A stretch of 64,000 nt of DNA from Embleya scabrispora. Lineage in GTDB: Bacteria; Actinomycetota; Actinomycetes; Streptomycetales; Streptomycetaceae. Below are positions 55,303 to 64,000 of the stretch, piece after piece. How positions within the stretch are numbered: the stretch's first letter is position 1; each line of letters begins with the position of its first letter. The notes beneath the pieces were generated by a model. It made no database searches. It was not told the DNA's origin and saw only the letters and a list, made by a program, of their open reading frames with translations. The stretch spans positions 496,001 to 560,000 of the forward strand of contig NZ_MWQN01000002.1 of the NCBI RefSeq assembly GCF_002024165.1, given 5' to 3'. Made by a program: the position numbers and the translations under genes.

Positions 55303-55692
55303 ATGTCCCGCACCGCGCATCACCCGATTCCGCGTCGCATCGAACGGGGTCGCGACTCGGCTTTTCCCGGACGACCGTGGCGATCCGTCCGGCGTTTCGA
55401 TCTGCGCTACAGCGCCCGAATCCTGGCGGAGGCGGACCGCGGGGGGCGGCGTCCGCGTCCGCAGCGGATCGTTCGGCGGGTCGACGTGTACGCCTGGGGG
55501 CGGTACAACGCGTCCCATGGCGGGATCGGCGTGGCGGCTTCCCTGGCCGAGCGGCGGGAGCGCGCGCGGCTGCGGGCGGGGGTCGTCCTGATGCGGGCGC
55601 TGGTCAATGCCGGCGGGCTCGACGTGGCGGCGGCCGAATCGGTGGATGTACCCGCCGCGCGGCATCGACGGAACGAGCTGTACCAGGCCTGA
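55303..55692 (+). CDS. Small Arg-rich hypothetical protein
   Basis: A 129-residue basic protein. The middle is RIVRRVDVYAWGRYNASHGG followed by ASLAERRERARLRAGVVLMR. Good codon bias supports it as a gene, but no motif or family is recognised. It stands 159 bases downstream of the NTF2-like gene and converges with the DUF3291 gene. Confidence 0.5.
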   Translation: MSRTAHHPIPRRIERGRDSAFPGRPWRSVRRFDLRYSARILAEADRGGRRPRPQRIVRRVDVYAWGRYNASHGGIGVAASLAERRERARLRAGVVLMRALVNAGGLDVAAAESVDVPAARHRRNELYQA

Positions 55693-55776
55693 CGTGCTGC
55701 CCGGCCCCCGTCGCCTCGGCATTCGCGCGAGGGCGATCGACGACGGGCGCCGTGACGCCGTGGTGTGCGCGAGCCG

Positions 55777-56265
55777 TCAGGCCACCGCCGCCTGCTCCTC
55801 CGCCTCCCCCGTCGGCGCCGGGAAGCGGTTGCGGAAGGTGAAGGCGTACGGGGTGGGGCCGTGTTCGCGCAGGTGGTCCAGGCGCTTTTTGCCCTCGGCG
55901 ACGGTCGGGATGGTTCCCGCCGGGAGCCACCACACCACCTGGGTGATCTCGGCGAGGTGGTGGAACCAGTCCTGGCGCCGGCGCAGGTATTCCAGGTGAC
56001 CGCTGCGGTAGACGAACTCCCAGAGCAGTTCCGGGGTTTCCCACACCGACATGGTCACGATGGACTCGGGGTCGTAGGGGCGGATGTCGGTGGAGGAGGG
56101 CACGCCCTCGTCCTCGCCCGTCAGGCGCCAGACGAAGCCGGGCGCGCCGTCGGCGAGTTCGTTGACCGGGTCGAGACCGGCGACGAACTCGATCATGGTG
56201 GGCGTGTCCAGGGGAGCGAGCATTCGCGCGACGTTGAACTGGGCGATGTGGTGTGTCGTCGGCAT
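55777..56265 (-). CDS. DUF3291 protein
   Basis: A 162-residue protein of the DUF3291 family (dimeric alpha-beta barrel type). Landmarks are HHIAQFNVARMLAPLDTPTM, DGAPGFVWRLTGEDEG, VTMSVWETPELLWEFVYRSG and HLAEITQVVWWLPAGTIPTV. The family is thought to have a monooxygenase-like fold, and no reaction is established. It is monocistronic. Confidence 0.85.
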   Translation of the reverse strand: MPTTHHIAQFNVARMLAPLDTPTMIEFVAGLDPVNELADGAPGFVWRLTGEDEGVPSSTDIRPYDPESIVTMSVWETPELLWEFVYRSGHLEYLRRRQDWFHHLAEITQVVWWLPAGTIPTVAEGKKRLDHLREHGPTPYAFTFRNRFPAPTGEAEEQAAVA

Positions 56266-56348
56266 GGCATCACCTCACCAGGTCGCGGAGAATATGTCAA
56301 TGAGAATTGTTTTTAGAAGTCGGCGGCGGTGAGACGTACTTTCCCTCC

Positions 56349-57050
56349 CTACGCCGTGCGTTCGACCACCACGCAGCAGCGCCCGGGTACCGAGTCCAGG
56401 CGGGCGCGATGGCCGGGTGCGTCGACGCCGTCGAGCAGGCCTTCGAGCAGGGCCAGGTTCATGCCGCACACCAGTGGCGGAAAGTCCTCGGCCAGTTGGT
56501 GGAACGGGCAGTTGCGCAGCAGGATGCGGGACGCGTCCGGGACCGGCTCGTAGCCGCGTGCCGTCAGGGCCGCCAGCACCCGAGCGTGCTCGTCGGCCTC
56601 CTCCGTCGCGGCCGGCCCGCCCCCGAGGGCCCGGCCGGCCACGCGCCCGGCGTCGTACGCGGCCGCGTGTACCGCCCGGTCCGCGCCGGCCCGCTCGATC
56701 GCGTCCGCCAGGATCTGGCCGGCCGTGTCGTAGGCGCGCGGGGGCAGCGTCACGCTCGTCTCGACCGGGTTGCGGCGGTACAGCTTCGCCGGCCGGCCCG
56801 CGCCGGGGCCGCCCTTGCCGGCGGGCCGGGCGTACTCCGTGGTGAGCAGGTTCGCCTCGACCAGCTTGTCGAGGTGGAAGGCCGCGAGCGTGCGCTGGAT
56901 GCCGACCGCGTCGGCCGCGGCCGCCCGGCCGACGGGACCCTCGGCCGCGACGACGTGGCGATACAGCGCCCGGCGCACCGGATCGACGAGCACCCCGACC
57001 GCGTCGAGCGCGTCGTCACCGGGCGGGGGAGAGGAGAGGTCGGACACAAC
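56349..57050 (-). CDS. SufR-like ArsR-family Fe-S regulator
   Basis: A 233-residue regulator of the COG2345 type. The N-terminal winged helix (VDPVRRALYRHVVAAEGPVG, QRTLAAFHLDKLVEANLLTT) precedes a C-terminal sensing domain with the Fe-S ligand pattern NCPFHQLAEDFPPLVCGMNL and a final CC in SVPGRCCVVVE, like SufR. Such regulators use a [4Fe-4S] cluster to sense iron-sulfur or redox status. No suf genes are next to it. The start is GTG 57050; upstream in-frame sequence lacks codon support. Confidence 0.78.
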   Translation of the reverse strand, partial: VVSDLSSPPPGDDALDAVGVLVDPVRRALYRHVVAAEGPVGRAAAADAVGIQRTLAAFHLDKLVEANLLTTEYARPAGKGGPGAGRPAKLYRRNPVETSVTLPPRAYDTAGQILADAIERAGADRAVHAAAYDAGRVAGRALGGGPAATEEADEHARVLAALTARGYEPVPDASRILLRNCPFHQLAEDFPPLVCGMNLALLEGLLDGVDAPGHRARLDSVPGRCCVVVERTA

Positions 57051-57191
57051 CGGAGTGTAGGCGAGCCCACCCCAACCCGACCCGTCCCGGTGCGTCGCGT
57101 CGTCGCCCGCCCCGCCGCGGCCGAGGGGCACCGTGCGCCCGGTACCACCGCCGGCCCCACGAAGGCCGGCCCCCGCCCCACCGCCGTGGGA

Positions 57192-58085
57192 TCAGGACTC
57201 GGCCGCCGCCAACGTGTCCTCGGCCGCTCGCGTGAAGGCCCGGGCGAGGGGGGAGAGGGCGGCGGTGCGGTGGATCAGGGCCCAGGACAACACGGGGGAG
57301 TCGTGGATGGGGATGTACGCGATGTCACCGCGGGGGAAGTACTTGACCGCGTGCAGCGGCACCGGCGAGATGGCCAGGCCCGCCGCGATCGTGGTCAGCG
57401 TCTCGTGCGCCGTCGAGCTGACCGGGCCGCGCGGGATCGGCTTGCCACTGGGTGTCTGCGCCGGGTTGATCGCCTCGGCCCAGTAGGCCGGCACCGAATC
57501 GTCGAAGCCGAACACCGGCCCCACCGCCAGGTCCTCGAGCGAAACCGACTCGCGCCCCGCGAACTCGTGCCGGGCGGACACCGCGAGCACCAGCGGTTCG
57601 GTCAGCACGATCGGACCCACCGTCAGGTCGGGCTCCTCCACCGGCAGCCACACCAATTGGAGGTCGACCTCGCCGGCCCGCAACAGCCCGAACGGATTGC
57701 CGATGTGCGCCTCGCGGATCCGCACCTCGCAGTCGGGGTGCCGGGTCCGGAACGTCTCCAGGATCTCCGGGATCTCGGCCAACGTGGCATCCATCGTGCC
57801 CAGGCGCAGCGTTCCGGTCAGGCCGCGCGCGGAGGCGGCGGCGCGTTCAATGCCGTCCTGAATGCGCTGATAGCCCGCCGCCAGGTCCTCGCGCAGCTGC
57901 TCTCCGATCGGGGTCAGCGCCACACGTCTGCTGGTCCGTTCGAACAGCGGTGCGCCGATTCGGCGTTCCTGCTGCTTGATCGCCTGGCTGACCCGCGCCG
58001 AGGAGATCAGCAAACGATCCGCGGTGCGGCCGAAGTGCAACTCCTCGGCCAGCGCGAGGAAGATCTCGATGTCCCGCAGCTCCAT
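57192..58085 (-). CDS. LysR-family transcriptional regulator
   Basis: A 297-residue LysR-type regulator. The wHTH runs MELRDIEIFLALAEELHFGR to RVSQAIKQQERRIGAPLFER, followed by the effector domain (GTLRLGTMDATLAEIPEILE onward). The start is ATG 58085; the open frame to 58268 beyond it is not coding. It is divergent from an SDR gene with 269 bases between them. The gap contains the imperfect GTTAACCCGAGAGTTAAC palindrome near 58195-58212, a T-N11-A-like LysR site. Confidence 0.87.
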   Translation of the reverse strand: MELRDIEIFLALAEELHFGRTADRLLISSARVSQAIKQQERRIGAPLFERTSRRVALTPIGEQLREDLAAGYQRIQDGIERAAASARGLTGTLRLGTMDATLAEIPEILETFRTRHPDCEVRIREAHIGNPFGLLRAGEVDLQLVWLPVEEPDLTVGPIVLTEPLVLAVSARHEFAGRESVSLEDLAVGPVFGFDDSVPAYWAEAINPAQTPSGKPIPRGPVSSTAHETLTTIAAGLAISPVPLHAVKYFPRGDIAYIPIHDSPVLSWALIHRTAALSPLARAFTRAAEDTLAAAES

Positions 58086-58194
58086 ACGCCCCCGCCGTTC
58101 GTTGCCATATCGTCGTGCCGTACCGCCGTACCGCCGTACCTCGTCGCCGAGCCGAGCCGAGTCCGGCCGATCGCCCCCCGCGAGGCCCCGCATC

Positions 58195-58212
58195 GTTAAC
58201 CCGAGAGTTAAC
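58195..58212. promoter_or_regulatory. LysR-type palindrome
   Basis: GTTAACCCGAGAGTTAAC has perfect arms GTTAAC and GTTAAC (each self-palindromic) separated by CCGAGA. It is AT-rich in GC-rich surroundings, between the divergent LysR and SDR genes. It is the most likely regulator site in that gap. Confidence 0.6.
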
Positions 58213-58354
58213 GCCCATTGCCGGCATCGCCGTTGTTCCGACCCTCGCCTCGGCACGATCGTAGACACACGCCGGTCCGCCCGGTCGACTCCACCCGATT
58301 CGGCCGGCGGTGACCCGTGCCACGTACGACGGCTCGACGGAATCGGGGAGTGCC

Positions 58355-59185
58355 ATGTCCAAAACCGCCATCGTCACCGGGGGGACCGGGCGACTGGGCC
58401 TGGCCGTGCTGCGCGGGTTGTGCCGCCGACTCGCCGCCGACGACGTCGTCTACCTCACCGCCCGTGACCTCGAACGCGGACGGGCCACCGTCGACCTGCT
58501 GCGCCGCGAGGGGTTCGCGCCGCGCCTGGCCGCGCTCGACCTGTGCGATCCGGCCGGCGCCGAGGCGTTGGCCGACACCGTCGCCGCGCGGCACGGCGGC
58601 GTGGACATCCTGATCGGCGGCGCCGGCGCCCGGATCGATCTCGCCACGCGCAATCAGGACCAGGTCGGGGCGTACATCGCCACCAACAACCACGGCACCC
58701 GCCGGCTGATCGAGGCGTTCGCGCCGCGGCTGCGCGACGGGGCCCGGTTCGTGTGTGTGGTCGGCGACCTCGGCGGTCTGCGGCACCTGCCCCATCGGCT
58801 GCGCGCGCGCTTCGACGTGGACCGGGTCGGCCTGGCCGACCTGTCACGGGTGATGGACGACTACGTACGGGCCGTCCAGGACGGGCGGTCGGCGGCCCAG
58901 GGGTGGCCGGCATGGATCGGCGTCCCCTCCGCGATCGGCACCGTGGCCGCGGTGAAGGTGCTGGCCCGGGAGCTGGCCGAGGACCCGGCTCGGCGCGACA
59001 TCGTGGTCAACGTCGCGTACGTCGGTCGCCCGGATCCGGCCGCGCCTGGTGACGCGGCCGCGCGGGAGGAGGCGCTCGAACGGGCTGCCGCCGACGTGGT
59101 GTGGCTGGCCACCCTCCCGGCCGGCACCCTTACGCCGCACGCCGAACTGGTCCGGGAACGCACGGCGTTGCCGTTCCGGGCCTGA
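58355..59185 (+). CDS. Short-chain dehydrogenase/reductase
   Basis: A 276-residue SDR. The dinucleotide motif [16 protein letters not shown] is at residues 7-22, the [18 protein letters not shown] helix (NNAG-like position) follows, and the catalytic region is atypical: I see no clear YxxxK. It therefore may be an NAD(P)-binding protein with modified chemistry. ATG 58355 is preceded by GGGGAG. The divergent LysR gene probably regulates it. Confidence 0.72.
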   Translation: MSKTAIVTGGTGRLGLAVLRGLCRRLAADDVVYLTARDLERGRATVDLLRREGFAPRLAALDLCDPAGAEALADTVAARHGGVDILIGGAGARIDLATRNQDQVGAYIATNNHGTRRLIEAFAPRLRDGARFVCVVGDLGGLRHLPHRLRARFDVDRVGLADLSRVMDDYVRAVQDGRSAAQGWPAWIGVPSAIGTVAAVKVLARELAEDPARRDIVVNVAYVGRPDPAAPGDAAAREEALERAAADVVWLATLPAGTLTPHAELVRERTALPFRA

Positions 59186-59375
59186 CCACGCGGGCGTACC
59201 GGGGGCCGGGTGTCGCGGGTGGCGGGCGCCACCGGATCCGACGGAGCTATCACCCACTGGCATCATCCGCGCTCGTCGTCACCGGGGACAGACTCGCCCT
59301 GACCGGAATCCCCCCGGCGAGTCCCCGGCGTCCCACCGGCGACCGCCGATTCCCGGCATGAATGGAGTCCCCCAG

Positions 59376-60134
59376 ATGAATCGACCGCATCGATCGCGTC
59401 ACCCGAGTTTCCCGAGCCGGCCGAGCGACCCGAGCCGGCCGGAGCGCCCGCGCCACGCCGGCCGCCGCAGGACGGTGTTCTCGGCCGCGCTCGGCCTCGG
59501 CCTGGCCGCCGTACTGACCGCGGTGCCGACGTCCGCCTCCGCCTCCCCGTCCGCGTCCCACCACCCCGTACCGAGCCACCACACCGCCTCCGCCTACGCC
59601 GGCTCGCCCGCCGATCAGGCCGGCAACAAGGCGTTCTTCGACGCGGTGATGAGGTCCGTCAGGGCCAAGCAGGCCGCCAACCCGGGTCTGCTGAGCGTCA
59701 CCATCACCTACGACGCGAGCCAGGCGCCGTCCTTCGCGTCCGAGATAGCGCAGAGCGCGCAGATCTGGAACGACGCGGTGAGCAATGTGCAGTTGAGTGA
59801 GGGCGGGGGCGGCGGCGCCGACTTCGCCTACTACGAGGGCAGCGACCCGCAGGGCTCCTACGCCGACACCGACGGCCACGGGCACGGGTACATCTTCCTC
59901 GACTACGAGCAGAACCAGGAGTACTACTCGGTCCGCGTCGCCGCGCACGAGACCGGCCACGTGCTCGGCCTGCCGGACGACTACTCCGGTCCGTGCAGCG
60001 AACTGATGTCGGGCGGCGGGCCCGGCCCGTCCTGTACGAACACACAACCGGACGCGCAGGAGCGCAGCGACGTCGAATACCTGTGGGAGAACGGCCTGGC
60101 CGCGAACTCCTCGGTGTTCAAGAGGGTCCACTGA
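59376..60134 (+). CDS. snpA: Snapalysin (M7) extracellular metalloprotease
   Basis: A 252-residue secreted small neutral protease. The N terminus is Arg-rich and followed by a hydrophobic core [20 protein letters not shown], a signal peptide with possible Ala-x-Ala cleavage. The mature domain has the zinc motif [12 protein letters not shown] (HExxHxxGxxD) and the Cys pair in [13 protein letters not shown] and GPSCTN. Snapalysin cleaves proteins on the amino side of Tyr/Phe. ATG 59376 has GGAG eight bases upstream; ATG 59358 is possible. In many Streptomyces a LysR gene is divergent from snpA, but here the neighbour is an SDR. Confidence 0.88.
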   Translation: MNRPHRSRHPSFPSRPSDPSRPERPRHAGRRRTVFSAALGLGLAAVLTAVPTSASASPSASHHPVPSHHTASAYAGSPADQAGNKAFFDAVMRSVRAKQAANPGLLSVTITYDASQAPSFASEIAQSAQIWNDAVSNVQLSEGGGGGADFAYYEGSDPQGSYADTDGHGHGYIFLDYEQNQEYYSVRVAAHETGHVLGLPDDYSGPCSELMSGGGPGPSCTNTQPDAQERSDVEYLWENGLAANSSVFKRVH

Positions 60135-60211
60135 CCGTTCGCGGGATCGTTCCGACCGATAGCCGAGGCTGAACCGCCCCGTCACCCCGGCTCCGACCCC
60201 GAGCTTCGCTC

Positions 60212-60261
60212 CCGACCTCGGCCTCGACGACCCACCGGTGGGTCGTGGCGACCGAGGTCGG
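60212..60261. terminator. Nested cruciform terminator between convergent genes
   Basis: ACGACCCACCGGTGGGTCGT (60227-60246) is a perfect 20-base palindrome. Outer arms CCGACCTCGG (60212-60221) and CCGAGGTCGG (60252-60261) are also perfectly inverted. It is placed between the snapalysin stop and the phospholipase C stop, which converge, so it should end both transcripts. Confidence 0.75.
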
Positions 60262-60429
60262 CTCGCGTTCGGCCCCGCGCCCGCACCCCCTCGCACGTCC
60301 CGGCGCGGGGAAGTGCGCCGGGACGTACGGGGTCGTGCGGGCGCGGGCCCCGCCGTGGCGAGGCGGGCCGCCCGGAGACGCCGCGCCGGCCTCCGGGCGA
60401 CCCACGTCGCGCGTCGAGTCGGTCGCGGG

Positions 60430-62562
60430 TCAGCCGCTGACGCTCTCCCGGCCGTTCTCGATGTGACCGGCCAGACGTCGGACGAAGCCGTCGGCGCCCT
60501 CGAGGGTCACCGTGACGTCGTACCATCCGTCGGCCGAGCCCGTCGACCAGTGCACCGTGCGGTCGCGGCCGGGCTTCAAGGTGATCGTACGCTCGCGGTC
60601 GGAGCAGCCCTGCCCGTAGGCGTTGGGGGTGAGCTTGAAGGTCACCGACTGCTTGCCGTGGTTGACCAGTTCGAGGTCGAGCATGCGCCCGGTGGACCGC
60701 ACCCGCGAGGTGACCTCGGCACCCGCCCCGGGCGCGGTCGGCGCGGTCGCCCCGGCGAACTCGCGGCGGAAGCCGTTCGGGCCGATCAGCGTCAGGTCGT
60801 AGCGCTCGCCCTTGAGCGCGATCGTGTCCGAGCGCCGGCCGCGCACGTCGTAGTGCTTCGGCTTGGCCAGGTCCCCGGAGTACGGGAACAGTTGCAGGTG
60901 CACGCTGGACTGCCCGCCGTTGGCGAGGTCGAGCGTCAGCGTGCGCTTGGAGGCGTCCAGCCGCGCGGAGGCGTCGGGCTGGTACGGCAGCGGCCTGGCC
61001 GGGCGGCGACCGCGCTCCGGCTCGGGCAGCTTCTGGTTCGCCGGCGGCGCGGGCCGCCAGCGCGAGGTGAACGCGGGGGCCGGCGCCGGGCGCGGCGGCA
61101 CCTGCGAGCGGCGGGCCCGGTCGAAGTCGAACACGCCGGTCAGGTCGCCGGATACGGTCCGCCGCCAGGCGCTGATGTCGGGCGCGCGTACGCCGGTCCA
61201 GGTCTCCAGGAACCGGGTCACCGAGGTGTGGTCGAAGATCTCCGACGAGACGTAACCGCCGACGGTCCACGGCGACACGATCATCATCGGCACACGCGCG
61301 CCGAAGCCGATCGGCAGCCCGTTGTAGTACTCGTCGGTGACCTCCGCCGGCGGGCAGGGCGCCGGCACGTGGTCGAAGAAGCCGTCGTTCTCGTCGAACG
61401 TGAGCAGCACGACGGTCGAGTCCCAGATCTCCCGGTTGGACGCGATCGCGTCGAGCACCTGGTAGGTGATCGTGGCGCTGGCGGCGGGCGAGGAGGCGCT
61501 CGGGTGCTCGGAGTCGGCCGCGGAGGGCACCAGGTAGGACACCTCGGGCAGGGTCCCCGCCGCGATGTCGGCGCGCAGCGCGCCGGCGAGCGAGTGCGGC
61601 CGGCCGCGGCGCAGGCCGCGCTCGTAGAGCACCCGCTCGGCGGGCGACAGCGTGGCGACGCCCTGTTCCAGCTTGGCCAGCATGGCGTCCTGCTCGGCGG
61701 CGGGTACGCCGGCCAGCTTGCCGTAGAACGAGTCCAGGCTCTTGAAGCCGCCGGCCGCGGCGAGCGCCTTGCGGGCGACCTGCTTGAACGAGACGTAGAA
61801 CTCCAGGTTGTTGTCCTGGTAGTTGTCCCACTCCTGGTAGACCTTCCAGGACCGCCCCGCACGCTGCAACTGCTCGGCGTAGGTGGTCCAGGAGTAACCC
61901 GCGTGGGTGTCCTCGGAGTACGCGGCGTTGTCGATCGCCCGCCGGGTGGTGCTACCCGGCTCGTAGCCGGTGTAGCCGCTGACCAGGTAGTTGCGGTTGG
62001 GCGAGGTCGACGACGGCAGCGCGCAGTGGTACGCGTCGCAGATCGTGAAGGTGTCCGCCAACTCGTAGTGGAACGGCAGGTCGGTGCGGTCGTAGAAGGC
62101 CATCGTGGCGGGCGACTTGGCGCCGATCCAACCGTCGTTCCAGCCGTCGTTCCAGGCCTTGTGGCCGCCGTCCCAGCTGTGGTCGAGCGCGCCGATGTAC
62201 TGGAGGTCCTTCGACGCGTCCTGGGCGGCCTTGCGCACCGGGAAGGGCAGGACGTGGCCGGCCGTGCCGCCGGGCTGCTCGAACACGCTGCCGCCGTCGC
62301 GCAGGCGGATCGCGTTGCGGTCGCCGAAGCCCCGGACGCCGCGCAGCGTGCCGTAGTAGTGGTCGAAGGAGCGATTCTCCTGGACCAGCACGACCACGTG
62401 CTTGATCGCCTTCAACCCGCCGCGCCGGGGCGGGGAGGCGAGGGCCTGCTGGACGGACGGCGGCAGGAGGGAGCCGGCGACGGCAAGACCCGCGCCGCCC
62501 GCGCCGAGCTGGAACAGGCGGCGGCGGGATACGCCGGAGGGAGGCTGGGGGGAGGCCGACAC
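60430..62562 (-). CDS. Phosphocholine-type phospholipase C, Tat-exported
   Basis: A 710-residue phosphoesterase of the acid phosphatase/PLC superfamily. A Tat signal is clear: SRRRLFQLGAGGAG in the first 30 residues (twin Arg, then hydrophobic). The core has VVVLVQENRSFDHYYGTLRG (metal and nucleophile region), CDAYHCALPSSTSPNR, LLTFDENDGFFDHVPAPCPP, and SSEIFDHTSVTRFLETWTG. Two C-terminal beta domains with GPNGFRREF and VTLEGADGFVRR follow, as in non-hemolytic PLCs. It cleaves phosphatidylcholine or sphingomyelin outside the cell. The start is GTG 62560-62562 with AAAGGG upstream. Confidence 0.88.
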   Translation of the reverse strand: MSASPQPPSGVSRRRLFQLGAGGAGLAVAGSLLPPSVQQALASPPRRGGLKAIKHVVVLVQENRSFDHYYGTLRGVRGFGDRNAIRLRDGGSVFEQPGGTAGHVLPFPVRKAAQDASKDLQYIGALDHSWDGGHKAWNDGWNDGWIGAKSPATMAFYDRTDLPFHYELADTFTICDAYHCALPSSTSPNRNYLVSGYTGYEPGSTTRRAIDNAAYSEDTHAGYSWTTYAEQLQRAGRSWKVYQEWDNYQDNNLEFYVSFKQVARKALAAAGGFKSLDSFYGKLAGVPAAEQDAMLAKLEQGVATLSPAERVLYERGLRRGRPHSLAGALRADIAAGTLPEVSYLVPSAADSEHPSASSPAASATITYQVLDAIASNREIWDSTVVLLTFDENDGFFDHVPAPCPPAEVTDEYYNGLPIGFGARVPMMIVSPWTVGGYVSSEIFDHTSVTRFLETWTGVRAPDISAWRRTVSGDLTGVFDFDRARRSQVPPRPAPAPAFTSRWRPAPPANQKLPEPERGRRPARPLPYQPDASARLDASKRTLTLDLANGGQSSVHLQLFPYSGDLAKPKHYDVRGRRSDTIALKGERYDLTLIGPNGFRREFAGATAPTAPGAGAEVTSRVRSTGRMLDLELVNHGKQSVTFKLTPNAYGQGCSDRERTITLKPGRDRTVHWSTGSADGWYDVTVTLEGADGFVRRLAGHIENGRESVSG

Positions 62563-62757
62563 GAAATGCCCTTTCGAGGACGCGGAAAGCCGGACGCTCG
62601 CGGTCGTCGACGGGGGTCGGCGGTGCGGGCCCGGCGGGAGGGGCGGACGTACGCAGTTCATCGCTCCGCGCCCTACCGGGGAGCGGATCGCGGGTGACGG
62701 GCAGGCGAACATCCGCCGGCTTGATGGCCTGTGACCTGCCCCATGGGCGGCCGATTG

Positions 62758-63135
62758 TCACCCCCGGAGGGCCGGCCCCGCCGCTATTGCGCGGCACACA
62801 CGGCGTACACCTGCCCGTTCGGGCACGGCGGGGGAAGGCGGGGCGGGGAGAGGCGACGCGACGGGGACGAAGGCGGCGGGTCGGCGTGACGCGGGGAGAG
62901 ACACGGCGGGGACGAAGGTGGCAGGGACAAACGCGGCGGGGAGAGGCGCGGCGGGGAGAGGCGCGGCGGGGAGAGGTGCGGCGGTGTGCGAGCGCTCGGG
63001 GATGTCCGAAAGCTTGGGCCGATGGCTCGGCAGCGCTCGTGTCATGGCCGCCGACACGCCGCCCGGGGACACGCCGGACCGGTACGCGATGCCGAGGGCG
63101 CCGGTGCGGGCCGTGCCGGGCGCGGTGGCGGACAT
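62758..63135 (-). CDS. Possible small Ala/Pro repeat protein
   Basis: A 125-residue frame whose ATG at 63135 has AAGGAG eight bases upstream. The centre repeats PLPAAPLPAAPLPAA and FVPA motifs (5-residue period). The amino acid composition is low complexity, and the opposite strand has no better candidate. It may be a real small protein, or a frame kept open by the 15-bp DNA repeat below it. It is divergent from nothing and 195 bases upstream of the phospholipase start. Confidence 0.3.
   Translation of the reverse strand: MSATAPGTARTGALGIAYRSGVSPGGVSAAMTRALPSHRPKLSDIPERSHTAAPLPAAPLPAAPLPAAFVPATFVPAVSLPASRRPAAFVPVASPLPAPPSPAVPERAGVRRVCRAIAAGPALRG
62855..62990. repeat. 15-bp imperfect tandem repeats (GGGGAGAGGCGCGGC)
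   Basis: At least three near-perfect 15-bp units GGCGGGGAGAGGCGC lie at about 62938-62985, and more diverged GGGGAGAGGCG units occur to the left from about 62855. The region is G-rich on the plus strand. It is probably slippage-derived, and the rest of 62563-63403 holds only the doubtful small ORF. Confidence 0.65.
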
Positions 63136-63403
63136 GGCCGCCGCTCCTTGTAGCCGATTGCCACCAGCAGGTCGAACTTCCGGCGTTTGCGGACGGGGTC
63201 CATCGGCTCGGCCGTCCCGACCCGGGGGAATCCAGCCGAGTCGGGTCGGGCTCTTCCCGGCCTACCCGGACCCGGAAGCGGCCCCGGAACGGCGCGTGAA
63301 CCCGGACGCGGCCCCGGCACGGGGCGCGAACCCCGGCGCGGGCTCGGGCGCGAACCCGGACGCGGAACGGGCAGGTTCGCGTGCGAGACGCGAAATCGTC
63401 GTC

Positions 63404-64000
63404 TCAGGTCGTCGGCTCGGCCGGGGGCGTGGGCTGTTCCTGCGGCACGGACTCCGCCTCCGCCGTTTCCGCCGCTGCGGCCGCCGCTGCCGCCTTGGCC
63501 GCCGCCTGGAGCGTCTGTACCGGGGTGTTCGTGCGCAGGGCCTCGACGAAGATCAGCTGATCCGGCCCGAGTCGGGCGTGCAGCATGCCCTCCTCGACAT
63601 GGGCCTCGGTCAGCCAGCCCTCGGCCACCAGCACCTCGGCCGCCGCCACCACCTCCTCGGGGGTGCTCGCGGTGAGGCCGGCGAGGAAGTCGAGCTCGGC
63701 CCGGGCCGCTCCGTGCGCATCGCAGTGCGAGGTGATGCCGAGTGCGGCCAGCCGTACCCGCGCCGGTTGTTTGCGAAGCTTCTTGTGTGCGATCACCCGG
63801 GCCACCCAGCCCGACGACCGGGTCCGGGGCAGCTTGCCCAGGGTGAAGCCCTCCGCGCCGGGCACGCCGCAGCCGATCGGGTCCTCCTCGGTGGCCAACA
63901 GGTCCTCGACGTCGACGCTGAGCCAGCCGGACGCGGTCAACTCGCCGACCGCCGACTCCGCCTCCTTGCCGCACACGCCGCGCAGGTCGGGGCCGGTCAG
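63404..64000 (-). CDS. Conserved hypothetical protein, 5' end outside the window
   Basis: At least 190 residues of a helical protein without a recognised motif. Landmarks are LGKLPRTRSSGWVARVIAHK, LRKQPARVRLAALGITSHCD and EVVAAAEVLVAEGWLTEAHV, the last like a winged-helix-type element. The C terminus is Ala/Glu/Pro-rich. The frame has a GTG at 63976, but coding continues to the window edge (LTGPDLRGVCGKEAES), so the gene is cut by the edge. Function unknown. Confidence 0.65.
   Translation of the reverse strand: MTGPDLRGVCGKEAESAVGELTASGWLSVDVEDLLATEEDPIGCGVPGAEGFTLGKLPRTRSSGWVARVIAHKKLRKQPARVRLAALGITSHCDAHGAARAELDFLAGLTASTPEEVVAAAEVLVAEGWLTEAHVEEGMLHARLGPDQLIFVEALRTNTPVQTLQAAAKAAAAAAAAETAEAESVPQEQPTPPAEPTT

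Overview
The window reads as high-GC actinomycete DNA of the Streptomycetaceae type. Genes are GC-rich at third codon positions, GTG starts and ATGA/GTGA stop-start overlaps are common, and the families are typical of the group: XRE/ATPase regulator pair, DUF4328, CGNR regulator, snapalysin, Tat-exported phospholipase C, rifampicin monooxygenase with its RAE box. I cannot tell a chromosome arm from a large (possibly linear) plasmid, but a replication/partition-like module at about 36-41 kb argues for a plasmid or an integrated replicon.

Left part (1-13 kb): a HEAT-like protein, an anti-sigma-type ATPase and XRE/TPR regulator pair, a phosphodiesterase, a divergent HxlR regulator/DHA2 exporter pair with a clear palindromic operator, a GNAT enzyme, and a small Gly/Ala/Pro protein. 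Then comes a minus-strand catabolic cluster: ROK repressor, APC permease, YhfX-like PLP enzyme, ROK kinase and SIS isomerase/deglycase. I suggest it takes up, phosphorylates and cleaves an amino acid-sugar conjugate.

Middle left (13-31 kb): three tandem 208-bp repeat units start the first copy of a dispersed composite repeat, A-B-A' (long imperfect inverted repeat). Its two halves are separated by a 1.7-kb segment with a decayed recombinase-associated fragment and a conserved hypothetical gene. Ordinary accessory genes follow: SRPBCC, MarR/NAD(P)-binding pair, isochorismatase/MFS operon, SUKH, LysR, HAD phosphatase, ADP-ribosylglycohydrolase, CGNR/UlaG-like pair, a frameshifted hydrolase, a P-loop kinase and a DUF4328 protein. 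At 29.2-30.5 kb there is a zone of gene remnants, followed by a second-type DNA sliding clamp (DnaN paralogue) preceded by a near-perfect LexA/SOS box.

Replicon-like core (32-46.5 kb): two A-B-A' repeats at 32.2-33.6 kb and one at 45.3-46.3 kb bracket a small wHTH-like protein, a large HTH/zinc-finger protein that could be a replication initiator, a strong convergent terminator, and a ParA with an unusual Ala/Pro/Glu-rich partner in the ParB position. Upstream of parA lie inverted repeats. Beyond it is a 3.2-kb gene-free C-rich tract ending in an AT-rich island with two 24-bp iteron-like repeats and a 40-bp cruciform. This island is my best candidate for an origin or centromere.

Right part (47-64 kb): a truncated reductase remnant, GNAT, NTF2-like protein, rifampicin monooxygenase with RAE, RidA and MFS genes, a translationally coupled DUF3995-ECF sigma-SRPBCC operon, DUF3291, a SufR-like Fe-S regulator, a divergent LysR/SDR pair, snapalysin convergent with a secreted phospholipase C, and a partial hypothetical gene running off the right edge. 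All functional statements are from sequence reading; no database search was run.
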